Under the pieces are notes generated by a model. The model was not told where the DNA came from. It searched no databases and was given only the letters and a program-made list of their open reading frames with translations. A stretch of DNA of 64,000 nt from Acanthosepion esculentum. Lineage: Eukaryota > Mollusca > Cephalopoda > Sepiida > Sepiidae. The DNA lies in contig OZ038487.1 in NCBI GenBank assembly GCA_964036315.1, forward strand, positions 52,114,283 to 52,178,282, written 5' to 3'. Position numbers and translations under genes: made by a program. Shown one piece after another: positions 1-12,074 of the stretch (the stretch's first letter is position 1; every line of letters starts with the position of its first letter).

Positions 1-1264
1 GAAACAGTTACGTAATCATGCACAAAACACAAGTTAGTGATATTCATTTTCGCGCAAGATACTGGTGAGTGCTATTATCTTCCTGATTTTAAAGTATTTC
101 TTACATGAAAGAGTCAGACATCCATCATATATATATATATATATTGTTAATCTTGTTAAGTGTTGTGTAGTGTAACTGGTCAACGAACTGTCTCGTTCGG
201 CTCGAATAGAAAATAATTGCTCTTGTTACAGAAGAATGCATCGCCCTATTAAAGTTTTTTTAAAAAAGTGATAGTTACGGTATTCCTTGATGTCTACAAT
301 TTTAAAGCAACTTGTTTCACTTTAGCTCAAAATAAATGATAGCGTGACAACAGAAAATATTTTTTGATAATATCTGACTTGATCGCAGGTAGAATGGTTA
401 TTCACATTTTTTTTTAAAAAAAGAATCAACTAGTGAGATTGATGTAAAAGTTTTCAGCGTTTTCTTTTTTTTCCTGGTAGTGGTGGGGGTCACAATCTTT
501 TTATTCATATAACGACACAGAATCATTATTCAGTCATGAAAATATTTTCCTTGTCTTTCTATAACTTTCCGCTTGACGAAAAAAAAAAAAACAGACCTGA
601 ATATGTAACGGAATAAAGAAAGGCGGCCTTCCAGAAACCAAGCGAAGTGTTTACACAAAGGAATATTTCATAAGAGACAAAAGATTTCCGAACTGTTACG
701 TAATGGCAGTGAATGCTGAACAATTTTCATAGATAAACAGATTTTTCACAGACGATTCGGTTTAAATTTAAAAGATGAAGGCTGTTCTGGATCAAACTAC
801 AAATTTCTTTTTGGATTCGCATAGTGAATTCATTTTTCACCGATGAATATCATGTCGAAAATGACAGGTGTTTCTGGGACACATAATAGAGAATTTTCTA
901 CGAGTCCAGCAAGTAGGAAATAATTTTGAACAAAACTAATTTTGATTGAGGGTCAGATTTGTTAAGAACTCAGAGAAGAATATCGAATGGAATCTTGATA
1001 ACTTTTAAGAATACTCGCTAACTATTCACTGCGGAAAGGGCTCCGAAAGAAGAAATTTTTAAAAAACTAACCATTATTGTGACAACATCAGAAATAGCTG
1101 TGATGGTTTTGCAGTTGATAAGAATACATTGGATGCGCAAGTATTAACTCGCTAATATCCACAATCATTTTGTTTTGACAGGAAAAGGTGATAAATTAGC
1201 TTTAAAAAAGTATAAGAGACGGATCATGTGCATGAGAAAACAAAAGGGGGAATTATAAGACGTA
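1..1264. other. AT-rich non-coding stretch
   Basis: No reading frame here looks like a protein and I recognise no repeat family. There is a short AT dinucleotide run at 127-144 and several A or T homopolymers. Splice-like and promoter-like strings occur at the frequency expected by chance. Confidence 0.6.
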
Positions 1265-1720
1265 AAAACGGAGGGAGAGGAAAAAGAGGAGGATGAAAAA
1301 GAGAAAAAAAAAAGGGTAAAAACGGAAAAAAGAAGAGAAAAAAGATTGAATAGAAGACAAGAGTAAAGTGAGAAAAAAAAGAAGAGTAGAGAGAGAGCAG
1401 GGGGAAATGAAAAGTAGAGAGAGAAGAGCAAAGAAGAGAGAGAGAGAAGAAAGGAAAAAGGAGCAGAAAGAAAAAAGGAGCAGAGAGAGAGAAAAAATCA
1501 GCTGTGTAAAAATCGAAAAAAGATGAGTAAGGAGAGAGAAAAAAAACTGTAAGAGAAAAAAAGATGAAGCCAAAAAAAAAAAAAAATGAATAAGAAGATG
1601 AAGATAAAAGGGAAAAGAAGAGTAACGAGAGAAAAAAAAACAAGAAGAGTAAGGAGGGAACCGAAAATAAGAAAAGGAAGGTGAGCATAAAGAGGGAAAA
1701 GAAAAAAAAGGAAAAAAGAA
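1265..1720 (+). repeat. Long polypurine (A/G) tract
   Basis: About 450 bases on the plus strand are almost entirely A and G (runs such as gagagagaag and gaaaaaaaag), with only scattered pyrimidines. The complementary strand therefore reads as Phe/Ser/Leu-rich open frames in all three phases; these are composition artefacts, not genes. The tract is not a clean microsatellite because the unit changes constantly. Such tracts can form triplex (H-) DNA, but that is inference. Similar strand-biased tracts lie at 3421-4090 and 50540-51024. Confidence 0.8.
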
Positions 1721-2009
1721 GCCTACCAGCACTTTTGAAATAATGCACTCGTAACATAATTTAGAATGAAAAATGCTTTCAGTTATTATTTTCAAGAGCA
1801 ATTGTGTCAGTTTGATTGACCGAAAGCATTTTCATCGTAAACTTTTCCATTTCTTTTTTACGCAGAATTTGAGCTGAAAAAGACAAAATTAAGCGAATAC
1901 ATAAGGAGAAGGTTAAAAAAATAAAATAAAAACGAAATAAAATTAAAAGTAAGATAAATAAAAATAAAATAAAAGCTGAACATTTTAATGTCTTCAAACT
2001 GATATTTGT

Positions 2010-2036
2010 AAAATAAATAAATAAATAAATAAATAA
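2010..2036. repeat. AAAT tetranucleotide microsatellite
   Basis: About six tandem AAAT units inside a broader A-rich stretch. Related short ATTT runs occur near 3465-3490 and 4725-4740. Confidence 0.85.
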
Positions 2037-2040
2037 AAAA

Positions 2041-3420
2041 TAGTGTCAGTTTAAACATGGAGGCCGCGGTCTTTAACAGTAATTGCTGCCCTTCTAACAG
2101 ACGCAAGATGCCCTCAGGAACAAATATAATGCCCATCATAAAATGTGTAATAATCCTAAGATCTTTCCGGAAAGTTCATTTTTGAAAGGTGATACACACA
2201 TAAATTTGTAATTCTTTCATTTCTTTATTTTTAATACGATATTCAGCATTTTTCTTTTCATATTTATATTTATTTTATTTGAAAAATGCACAATAAATAA
2301 ATAAAATAGCATAGACGTAAAATAAACAAAACTACCCCGGAAAAAGCTTAATAACTCAAAGGACAAACTGTCGGGAGCAATTTTGAAACTCTTCATCACA
2401 AGTGTATGGTATTGATTGATGTTTCTTGTAGTTTAATGGTACTCCTGGTACTGATAAATACTTTGGAAAATTATCTGCTTGCATCTGTTGTCTTCTTTTT
2501 TCTTGAGCCATGTTTATGTACTTTTAACCTGCTTCGTTATATTTTTCAAGTCTTGCCCTCTAACTCATAACAAAATAAAAAATTTTTTTTCAAAAAAAGA
2601 ATAAATAAAAGGCACCAATAAAAATAATGATTATGACGACGATTAACAATAATAACAATAACAACAACAAAGTGAGGAAGCCATTTCTTATAATAAATTC
2701 TACAGAAATTAGTCCAGACATTTCATTGCCGGTTTCTTTACGATCATGCCGAAACAGAAGAAACGCATCCGGTATATCATTTTACAATGGGAAACAGAAA
2801 GGAGGACATTATGGCAGCGGACGTAGCCAGCGAGACATTTTGTTCATTTGTCAACCACAACATCGAAGCGGATGTTTAAGGGCAATAATTGTTTGGATTC
2901 TTGCGTATCAAATGTATTTAGTGCGTTTCAAAAAGCTTCCGAATTGCAAACAGTAAAAACTTGATATTCTAGTTTATCCGCTGTCTCGTTAAGTGCCATC
3001 TACACCCGACGTAATGTGGCAATTAAAAGCGAGGGACTTATTTGATGTAGTGACTTGAGGTCTGTTGTGACTTGTGCATTTCTCAAAGGACTTTGTATAA
3101 ATCATTCCATGTCCTTAAAAAAATGCAAATGGATTATGGTGACTAGCAAAGAAAACACAAGAAATTGATAAAGAAAGAAAAAAAATATTTTATACATGGA
3201 AAGAAATGACACAAAGATAAAGAGACAAATGATAGCAAATATGAAGAAAAAATTTAAAAACAAAAAATACAAAAGCCCGCCATTAAGACCGAGAACGTTT
3301 GGGTTCTATTAAGCTCAATACAACAACGCTCGGTAATCTGGTGTTAAAGGATTAAAATGTGTGACCAGGGAGACACAAAGTTCAACTAAATGGCCATGTT
3401 GAGACGCAAGATCTTGATCT
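2041..3420. other. Non-coding stretch with one unrecognised ORF
   Basis: A 109-residue plus-strand frame at 2627-2956 starts in an AAC/AAT trinucleotide run that encodes poly-Asn, then continues with no recognisable motif. I do not call it a gene. The remainder is AT-rich and featureless to me. Confidence 0.5.
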
Positions 3421-4090
3421 TGCCTTTTTTTTCCACGCTTTGGTCTTTTTTTATTTTTTCAATTATTTTATTTATTTATTTATTTTTATTCATTTTAGGA
3501 TCAATCTTTTAGATTTGCGATTTTATTGTTTTGACTCTAATTTTTTCTTTAATTTGTTCCACTAATCTTCCTTTTCATTAGATTTTCTAGTCCCAATCCT
3601 TTCTTGTAGCTTTCCTTTCTACATTTTGTGATATTGTAACCCAGTTTCTTTTTGTTTCTTTTTCGTTTATTTTAAATTGTTTCTTTTCTATCACTGATTT
3701 TTATTATTTATAAGTTTCTTTTATTTTTATGGGGATTACTTTATTTCTTTCTCTAAATTTATTTTTCTCTTCATTTCTGCCGATTTTTCTTTTTCTTCCT
3801 TTCTTTCTTGTTTCCTTTAAATTTTTATCTTTGTTTCTTCTTTCTCCCTACCATCCCCGTTACATTTTATTTCTGTTTGAGATTTTTTTTTTCTCTCTTT
3901 GGTTTCCTTCTGTTTCCCCCAGTTTCTTTCTTTCTCCATCTGTAAATTTATTTCTTCTTTCCATTTCTGTCTTTTGTTTCTCCCCACCCCCTGCCTTATA
4001 ACTTTCTTTCCTTTTATCTCTTTTTCTAGTTTTTTTTTTTGTTCCTTACTTTTTCTATTTGTTTCTTTCTCGTATTTTTATCATGTCACT
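3421..4090 (+). repeat. Long polypyrimidine (T/C) tract ending in poly-A
   Basis: About 670 bases dominated by T and C on the plus strand, followed directly by a run of 16 A at 4092-4107. Plus-strand frames through it are Phe/Ser/Leu-rich and are artefacts. With the purine tract at 1265-1720 it forms an oppositely biased pair about 1.7 kb apart. Long Y tracts like this often grow from LINE or SINE tails by slippage, but no element body is recognisable next to it. Confidence 0.8.
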
Positions 4091-4913
4091 CAAAAAAAAA
4101 AAAAAAATGTCGATAATGCTGTTAAAACAGAAGGGGTTACTTAGAGTGAAAGAGAATGAAAAGAGACTTTAAGACAATTAAAAGAACAGTTTTCAGGAAG
4201 AATGAAGATGGCAATTGGCGTTGTATTTATATTTACTAACATTGCAGGTAACAGGGAAATAAGAAACCAGAACAGAGTTCCATAGGCGAGAAAAGAAACT
4301 ATTAGAATAGAACTTTACAGTTACTCTATTTCTATCAGTTTCTGCTTCTTTCTTTGATAACTTCTCTGTTTTTAAATTTACCAGTTTCCTTCACTGTTTT
4401 TGGTTTCTCTAATTTTTTTTTTTTTTAAACAAAAAAAAAACAAACAAATATAACCATTCCTGCTTCTGTATAATTTTTATTTTTTTTATATAAAACGTTT
4501 TTGTTTTGTTTTGTAGACTTTTATTAAACTTTAAAAAATCCCAAGAAATAAACGGACAAACATTTCTTCGGCATTTTGCAGGTTTATATGCACAAATAGT
4601 ATGTTCGTCTTTACGTTTACATTTTATTAAAACCCTTCAAATGTTTTGGGTGGAAAACCTGAAAATAATATGAAGTCCTTAGATTTCATTATATCCGGAA
4701 AAAAAATAGAACTGTATATTGAATTATTTATTTATTTATTGAGAAGCTTCTTTCTTCTGAGACTCATCACAGACATTTCATGAGATTTATTAAAACCGCA
4801 AATGAATCAATTGTGGACCATAACTCTACTGGAAAAAAATTAAACACGACCAACATAAAAATAATTACATAAACTTCATTCTTGTCGACATTTTTGAGAT
4901 GAGGAATTATTAT

Positions 4914-4971
4914 ATCCTCTGCTATTTGGACTCGGGTGTTTTGACCGTTGTACACTTCGGCCTTCTTCGGT
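4914..4971 (-). repeat. SINE-A tail fragment (hammerhead-like)
   Basis: On the minus strand this reads GAAGAAGGCC, then GAAGTGTACAAC, then GGTCAAAACA. It matches the 3' part of the SINE-A repeat seen better at 25907-26236 and 53895-54195. Only the tail is present. Confidence 0.55.
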
Positions 4972-5300
4972 AACGTCCTTGCAATTTCGAAATTAATCTT
5001 TTATACATTCTATTTTTCATGATTATGATATATTTCATATCAGTTAACATTCACTAGTGTTTTTCACTTTCGTTTGTTCGTTTCTTCTTCTGAACCAGAG
5101 ATTGAATTGGTTAATGGAAAAACAAACCCAAGAATTGAACTTCCAGCTATCAGGAAGCCCGATACGTTTTAACCAACGCTTTTTGATAATTCCATTTAGT
5201 TATTTGTTGAAGATTAATTTCGTTTGACACAAAAACAAATAAAGGATGAGAAAATTAGGTTGTATTTCTCCTATAATCCTTTTGAGTAGTCATTTCGATC

Positions 5301-5378
5301 TTTACCTAACACTCCATATTTGTGATCTTGTGCCAGACTACGCTAAACTTTAAAAGTGACAACTATCTGAGACATGAT
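5301..5378 (+). repeat. Direct repeat, copy 1
   Basis: About 77 bases beginning TTTACCTAAC and containing GATCTTGTGCCAGACTACG recur almost unchanged at 5756-5832, 455 bases downstream. The spacer holds an AT microsatellite (about 5449-5470). This may be a local duplication or two ends of a decayed element. Confidence 0.8.
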
Positions 5379-5755
5379 TTTGTACATCTTTAAATTCTGT
5401 AAAATTATAAAATTTTAAAATTAATATTTTTAATATTATTTTAATGTTAATATATATATATATATATATGTGTATATGTCGCATTCCACATCACTTGACA
5501 TGCACGCTTCACGACAAACGCTGTAAACAAACACACAAACACAGTATCTCATTTGATTTCTGAGGAAAGACCGAGGTGGTCTGAAATATTAAATATATAC
5601 AAAAAAACACAGAAATAAATACTTAAAAAAAAAAAAAACACCCAATTTTGTTTCATTTATTTTATCCAGATATTATATATATATGTCAATATATTTTAAT
5701 GTCATTAATATTAAAATTTTTACATTTTAAATTTGTAAAATAAATTCTTTACATT

Positions 5756-5832
5756 TTTACCTAACGCTCCATATTTGTGATCTTGTGCCAGACTACGCTA
5801 AACTTTAAAAGTCACAACTACTGAAACATGAT
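5756..5832 (+). repeat. Direct repeat, copy 2
   Basis: Second copy of the block at 5301-5378, with a handful of substitutions (for example AACGCTCC for AACACTCC, and GTCAC for GTGAC). Both copies are in the same orientation. Confidence 0.8.
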
Positions 5833-7256
5833 CCAGTTCAAATTATTAAATAGAACAGATTTTTCGGTACAACTCTCTGCAGTACTCTGTCAGATTACCC
5901 ATTTTCTCAGAAAAATAGAAATTCTTTTATTAAGGTGAGTAATTTATTCTTATTTTTATTCCTTATTTGTTCTTAATTTTTTTTTTTCATTTCCTAATCG
6001 TGTCCGGTAAACGGTAGCCGAGTCAAAGCCATTCCCACATGTTCACAGGACTAGCATTAAGAATACATATTCAACAATAGGTAACGCCCCGACATAAAAC
6101 GTTAAATAAAATACACTACAGGTTCTCACTACCTTTGAATGACTTATCGATTTAAACGCGATGTGAAGGTGCTTCTTGAGTATTTCGCGAGAAGTGAATG
6201 ATCTCAAAGTCTGAACTAGTTTGGATACTAGAGTTTCTCAGACTCCCAGGAGTTTCTTCCAGTGTGCTTTCAATGAGTGCAAAGTCATTTTTTAATAGTT
6301 TGTGCTAAACGTGATATCGTATTCGATGGACAATCTATCATTCAGCAAACAGAAAAAAAAATACTTAAGCTTATGTTGGTTTATTAACACCATTTATTTT
6401 GCGTCCTTCGCTGAAAACAATCACTTGTTCTTTTTTTAAACTGCTAGCTTACTTTGAAAGTTTATATGAAAACCAAGCTTCTTTACAAGATAATTCTATC
6501 GCTGAAAACGTAATATCACTAAAAATAAATAAATTTAGACTGTACATGGGATGCATTGCAGCTCGTAGTACTAACCTAAGTTGCTCGGAAAATAATGCGA
6601 GATTTCAAAATAAATCTTTTGTGTTCTATATTGTAATAGTTGCACAAAAATATATTACTCATTGCCGAGGATTCAAGTATTTTCTTTGTTAATTTTATAT
6701 CGAAGTCTTCCAGAATTTAACTTAAAACATTATATACCCCCTCATCTAGAACATGAACAAAGGAGATGCGTTTAAATCTTGGTCATAATGCTTCTTAAAC
6801 TACTGCCAATATTAACAGAGCATGGGGTGAAGGCAGAGCGCCCCCTAGGGTCATTGGCACCCCGGGCAAGTTGAACTTCAGCGCCCTTACAAGTATAATT
6901 TTTTTTTAAAATTTCACAAAGAAAAAAAACCGAATGTAGAATAACGAGTTTATTACAATATGCAACAATACAAGCTAAAGAAATAATTTATCCTACCTAA
7001 AATATATTTCTAGAATTTAGATCTGCAAATATTTCATGCCATTTTCTACACCTATCTTCTTTACAAAAATCATTTTCTATTTGCAAAATAGCCAAAGAAT
7101 TTAATCTCTCTTCAGTCATAGACGACCGCAAGTACGACCCCAAACACATGACATGGTGGCACCCTCAGCCTTGATGGTGCTTCAAGAAACTGTTCGAGTT
7201 GACAGTACCTTGAGCTGGCCCTGAAAGTAGTCGGAAACTATGTCAAGTACTGCAGT
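5833..7256. other. Non-coding stretch with a GC-richer block
   Basis: No recognisable gene. A 97-residue plus-strand frame at 6399-6692 has no motif I know. A short GC-rich block near 6830-6890 (with AGCGCCCCCTAGGG) and another near 7140-7225 look like pieces of a dispersed repeat, but I cannot assign them. Confidence 0.45.
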
Positions 7257-8105
7257 GAGGATATGAGTTTTGAAGATCAAACTGATAGAGGACGGCCATC
7301 TACAGTTAACAATCAACATCTGAAAATACTAGTCGAAGAAAAAAAAACCATGTCGAAATGTTAGATAACGTGTTTCAGCATTTCAACAATATCGAACCAT
7401 CAAGAAAAGTGGCAAGGTGAAAAAAAACGATAAATGGGTTCCATATGAACTTATTGAAAAATCAAAGAGTTTGACGTTTTGGAGTCTATTCGATGCTGGG
7501 TCTGCAATATTCGAATGATCCATTTCTTAAAATAGTGACTTGTGGTGAGAAATTGATTCTTTACAACAATTACAAACGATCGGCGCAATGAATTGATCAT
7601 GATAAAGCACCCAAACACTTTCTAAAACCGAAATTGCACCAACAGACGATTATGGTAACTGTCCAGTTGTCTGTCATTGGCGTTTATCCATTACAGATTT
7701 CTGAAATATAACCAGAATATCATTGCCGAAGTTTAACGTCAGCAACTGAATGAAATGCATATTCCGTTAATCAAAATGTTGCCGGTACTGGTTAATCGAC
7801 GAAGTCCAATTCTGCTTCCTAACAATGCTGTCATATGTTGCCAAGCTGATACTGCAGAAGCCCACCGACTCAGGATGCGAGACTTTTTCACACCCACTAT
7901 ATTACCCTAACCTTTTACCCACTGACTACCACTTTTTCGAGTATTTTGACACTTTTTAAGCTAAAAGACATTTCGTTATAAAGATGCAAAAACTCATATC
8001 AAGGATTTGTCTTCCAAACTATTAGAGTTTTATCATAAAGGCATAAATCACCATGTAACTCGATGGCAGAAATGTTTACATCTTCAGGGTTCCTGTTTTG
8101 ACTGA
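7257..8105 (+). pseudogene. Mariner transposase relic (SETMAR-like lineage)
   Basis: Pieces of a mariner-family (IS630/Tc1-mariner) cut-and-paste transposase read in order across several frames. There is an N-terminal linker with DRGRPSTVNNQ near 7280. KWVPYEL follows near 7434. Next is the block around the first catalytic Asp (7538-7562), which here reads TCGEKLILY where the family has TCDE. The segment KAPKHF-KPKLHQ and MVTVQLSVIGV come after that. The second acidic motif is degraded (NNA), and the C-terminal PTDYHFF block lies near 7919. The frame is broken by many stops and shifts, the helix-turn-helix part is mostly gone, and no terminal inverted repeats are evident. It is a long-dead copy and does not resemble the mariners at 48.0 or 60.3 kb closely. 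Confidence 0.75.
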
Positions 8106-8214
8106 TTTTTAAAAATGCTTAAATACATTAATCAAGGACAAAAAGATGATTCTAAAATCAGACATTTTCCGAACAACTTAATATTTATACAAAAAAAAAT
8201 GTACACAATTACAA

Positions 8215-8262
8215 TCTTCTATCATGTACCGTGTCCTTTCAGGGCGTAGGCGACAATGGGTC
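8215..8262 (-). mobile_element. RTE-like LINE 3'-end fragment
   Basis: About 48 bases (with GTGTCCTTTCAGGGCGTAGG) match the 3' terminus of the RTE-like LINE found at 35500-35800 (minus strand) and, inverted, at 36400-36450 and 53790-53835. Nothing upstream of the terminus is retained. Confidence 0.5.
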
Positions 8263-9032
8263 TCTAAATCTTGACTTTTTAGATTTTAGCATTGTCTTTT
8301 TAGTAAGATTAAAATCTTAGATTTATTAGTCAAAGATTGGAAAAATTTTGATATGATCGAGAAATATATTTTTCTAAAAGCTAGTATAAATCCACCAGAG
8401 GACATCCATAAAAAAAATACGATCGCCCTCCTATATTCTAAAGATACGAAAATATTCTTTTGCACAACGAGTCGTGTGCGAGTAGAACGTTCTCCTTCTT
8501 TTAGCAGTCAATTCCAATAATTTAGATGTCTTCAAAAAGGAGATCAAATATACATTTTGAATATATTAGCAGATTGTACGCAAGTACAATGTTCCTCTTC
8601 CACTGTCTTAACCCGTTTTCTAATTAAATGTTTCGATTATTCATGTTTTCTGCTCTTCGCTAGTGATCTTTGGCTTAGCATTGACCTCCCACTGATTTAC
8701 GGTTGTGGTTTAATGGCTGCTAGGTTAATAAGGAATAAATGTATGAATGAATACTTGTTTACATTTTAAAATACCAGAGATAATCTTGTTTACCTGTAAA
8801 CTGTTGCGTGTTCGGTTTTCTTTTTTAAATACGAAATAATTCCTGTGCTGTGTTTCTGTTTTTCCCCCGCTCAAACCTGATGCGCGTAGATAATTCCAAA
8901 ACGTCGTTCCTGCTTCTCCGCTGAATGAACGTTATTTATTACTGTATATACGATTACAATAATTGTCACATAGCCGAAAGGGAAGTGGGGAGAGGCTGAT
9001 CTTCGCTAACTATCCTATTCCTAGTTCACTGA
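8263..9032. other. Non-coding stretch
   Basis: AT-rich with no recognised gene or repeat. A 70-residue frame at 8557-8769 has no motif. Confidence 0.4.
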
Positions 9033-9099
9033 ATGAAAATAGTGAAAAGAAAAAGAGTTCGAATTCTTGAAGTTGGCGGGAATGCTGAATTGTCACGTG

Positions 9100-9273
9100 A
9101 CACTCAAGAAACGCTAGCCAATCTGAGTCTCTGTCCCATGTCAGTTTTGGTTGACAGAGAGGCGTTTATGTGTCTCTTGCCAGTTGTATACCAACAACTA
9201 AGTTTGCTACCAACAGCATTGTATGCTAAAGGAAAAAGAATGTTTACTCTTGATACTAAATGGTGTGGAACTG
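9100..9273 (+). CDS. Possible exon of a group III phospholipase A2
   Basis: The open frame here ends in KGKR, MFTLD, TKWCGTG. Group III secretory phospholipases A2 (bee-venom type) carry a calcium-loop motif W-C-G-x-G close to the start of the mature enzyme, often shortly after a basic processing site. The Lys-Gly-Lys-Arg before MFTLD fits such a site. Immediately after the first base of the last Gly codon is a textbook splice donor (G/GTAAGT at 9273-9279), giving a phase-1 exon end. The frame is open back to 9033, but a stop precedes the ATG, so the exon start is unknown; 9100 is nominal. AG sites near 9160 and 9181 are possible acceptors. I could not find the expected next exon with the CCR-HD active-site motif within the following 1.2 kb. 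These enzymes hydrolyse the sn-2 ester of phospholipids in a calcium-dependent way and are secreted. The call rests on one short motif, so chance resemblance is a serious alternative. Confidence 0.28.
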
Positions 9274-9353
9274 GTAAGTTCTCTTGGTCATTTGTGAACA
9301 TAAGAAACGATTTTCTGAAAGCGACTAAAAAGTTGAGATTTCAGTCAATATAA

Positions 9354-10487
9354 TAATTTCTATTCGAAATACAGAGTATTTTACTTACTGGAAATAATAA
9401 ATGTAATCATTTAGCTTTAAATTAAAGCTAAAAAGACAGCTTCAAGTATGCTTTTTCATATTTAAAAATCCATTTTAAAGCTTAGCTATCGAAAAGTTCG
9501 TGGATGACCCTACATGTATGTATTGGTGCATGGAATCGACTTATAAATTAACTTCTAGATTTATTCATGAAAAAGATCATCTCAAAAACCTTCATTAATT
9601 GTCATTTCCTCAATAAATACCCATTTTTCTCGCTTCAGTTGATTACAGAAGAACATTAATAGGACTTTGGAATGAACTAATTAATTTTTATAAGGTAAAT
9701 CCTCTTTATCCATATTCTCTCTTTTCATTCTATTTCTCTTTTTTTTTCGTTTTTGTAGCAAAATGTCTCTTAAAAGAATTGTTTCCACCCTTAATTTAAG
9801 TAAAATGTTAAGTTGAGCCGAAATGGTCACTACTAATATTGACTCGCCTATTTGGTGATCAACATTCACATTGTTGCAGACTGACGAATGTATTTTATAG
9901 TGATCAGAAGGATTTTTAGTGTTGGTGTTCTAAAACATTCGTCCACAACAATTAAAGAAAAATATTAGAAACAAATCATGCAAGAAGGTTGAAAGCAAAG
10001 ACAAACATTAAATGTACAACAATAACATTGGTTTATACAATTCAAGAATACAATTGAGTTGAACTTTGATGGATAAATAGATGTATTTGGCTGCGTAGAA
10101 TACTATTGTGAATGTTTGAACGTGTTTGCAATTGCTATTCAGATTTGTTCACAAAATTAAACGAAGTGTCCAGTTACGTCCGAAATTGTCCTTTGTGCTA
10201 GTTCAGTTATTAGTGTGTGTACGTAAGTTTGTTTGTATTATTGTTCAGAATTGGTAGGAGTTGAGTACCTTTAGTCGTGTGAGAATTTGATTGTTTGTTT
10301 ACTAATACTTATTAAGTAGTGAGAAAAATGTCACTTTTTAAAGTATTGTAAGTGATGTTTAGATAGCGTTCCTGAGAGAGATAGAGCGTGCTTGTGGATT
10401 GTTGAGTCAGAGATATTTTGCGCGGCAAAGTCGTGGTTGGTCAGAGTTTTAACTTGCGTGGGTCAGTTTGGCATCTCTCTAGGAATG
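9354..10487. other. Non-coding stretch
   Basis: No gene or recognised repeat. It would be intron if the exon proposed at 9100-9273 is real. Confidence 0.4.
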
Positions 10488-10500
10488 AAAGTCTGACGAT
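10488..10500. repeat. Target-site duplication of LINE copy 1 (3' side)
   Basis: AAAGTCTGACGAT here matches AAAGTCTGACTAT at 13887-13899 (12 of 13). The two copies bracket the minus-strand LINE exactly, as expected for target-primed insertion. Confidence 0.75.
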
Positions 10501-11245
10501 ATTTATTGTTGCATTTTACAACAAATGTGGCACAAGGCCAAAAGAGGGGGTGGGGGAAAAAGGACGGTCATCATCTGTCTTAAATTTAAACTTAGCTAGC
10601 CACAACCACTGACCCAATCAAACCAAAACAATATTCCTTCCACCAAAACAACACATTCGTACATACCTTTCTTACTACACCCACCAAAATACCTCACGGT
10701 CTCAATGAAAATCCTACTTAATCCCATATGTACAAATAATGTCTGTGAGGGGAGGGGAATAACAAGTTTAAAAGCACCCCAATGATTATATACAATATGA
10801 CATAAAAATATATACAAGAAACTAAACAAAATCGTGTTAGTAATAAAAAAACCCACAAACCTTAAATGTGGCAGAAAAAATCAGTTAACTAGACGAAATC
10901 GATGCGGGGCTTTTAATGAATAGAGAAAACATTCATCTATCCCAATCACTCACACAGACATGCACTCATTCAGACACAACAACAAATACGAAAACACGCA
11001 CACGAAACGAAAAGCGCCCCGCATCTACCAGAGAACTGAAATCACTAACCACCTAACGAGGGAGGGGATGGGGAGTTAAACTAAAGGAAAAGAAAGGGGG
11101 CAGAAATAAAAGGGGCCAATGAGCAAACACACCCTAGCTAAGTTTACTGGAAAAGAAAAAAACTAAACAATCAAAAAACCCTAATCTAGCCTAAATCAAG
11201 GGATGGGTTACCTAAGTTTAACCCAGGAAAACAATATCCTGATGC
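10501..11245 (-). other. 3' UTR of LINE copy 1
   Basis: Non-coding 3' end of the element. It aligns in patches with 19060-19722 of copy 2: GGCCCCTTTT, a CTCCCC-rich block, a TTGGCC-like block, GTGCCA, and the terminal AATAAATAT. An 86-residue frame at 10596-10856 is UTR, not a gene. Confidence 0.7.
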
Positions 11246-12023
11246 CTAACCGGCATCAAAATGCCACTCTAGGTCAGCACCTTTCATTCGACACATACGC
11301 GCAAGATTCATCCACCTTTTGCCAAATTCCGTTGAGGTGAGCCGCCGCCTTTCCGTCCTGATCTTGACTTTAAGCTGATGCTTAAAGAACAAGATCAGTT
11401 GGGAAGAAGTGAACTTCTCGCCCTCATGGAATTCCTTCTGACGCGTCGTCCAAATCACGACTCGAATAACACCTAGTAAGCAACAGAACACAATGTTCAG
11501 CCTTCGTCATCTGCGGCACCACATTGCTACAAACAGAACTGGCCTCAAGGACAAAGAACTTTCCCTGCAGCATGCGAACCACGAGGCCTTCAACAAACTT
11601 GCACAACGGCACTACCGCCCTGCAATGAAAGAAGGCGTGACCAATGGTCTCGACCTCTCCAGTACAGCGACGGCAGTTTGGATATTTCTCCAAGCCTGCT
11701 GAACAAAGTCTCTTGCCGACCCAGAGGGCCCCACGAATCACCAGCCAGGTGAGTGATGCCTCATCATTATTGAGGCATTTCAACCCAGGCGCCCAAGGCC
11801 ATATTGAGCGAGCCTCCTGCTTCGTAAGACCGAGTTCGTCAATCAGATCATCCTGAACGGCCTCCCTGACTAACACTTGATACAATGCCCTACGAGACAA
11901 CGCCTGGACGTTGGAGAGGCCTTCCAATGCCCGTGAGAGGCGTTTCAGAGCAAGACGACATTCACGGTAGAAGGAGCATTCGGCACGGGGTGTACGGCTG
12001 GCCTCCTCCCGGCACGAATGCAC
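11246..12023 (-). pseudogene. LINE ORF2 C-terminal zinc-binding domain (copy 1)
   Basis: The C-terminal zf-RVT-type domain of the same ORF2. The knuckle reads NCRRC, then GHAFFHC, which gives the Cys-x2-Cys ... His-x4-His-Cys pattern of reverse transcriptase zinc-binding domains. After a frameshift near 11460 the tail continues as VIWTTRQKEF and HQLKVKIRTERRRL. Copy 2 has the same tail (VIWTTRQEEV, HQLKMKIRTDRKRL) without the frameshift, which confirms that both frames belong to one ancestral protein. Confidence 0.8.
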
Positions 12024-12074
12024 ACTTCTCTGGGGAAATGTTTACGGACGTCTTCCTTCCAGAAGGCGCCCTCC

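Noticed and set aside
1165..1801. Overlapping minus-strand frames of 88-182 residues rich in Phe, Ser and Leu
   Set aside because: They are the complement of a polypurine tract and are open in several phases at once, as composition alone predicts.
6399..6692. 97-residue plus-strand frame
   Set aside because: No recognisable domain, homologous copy or regulatory context.
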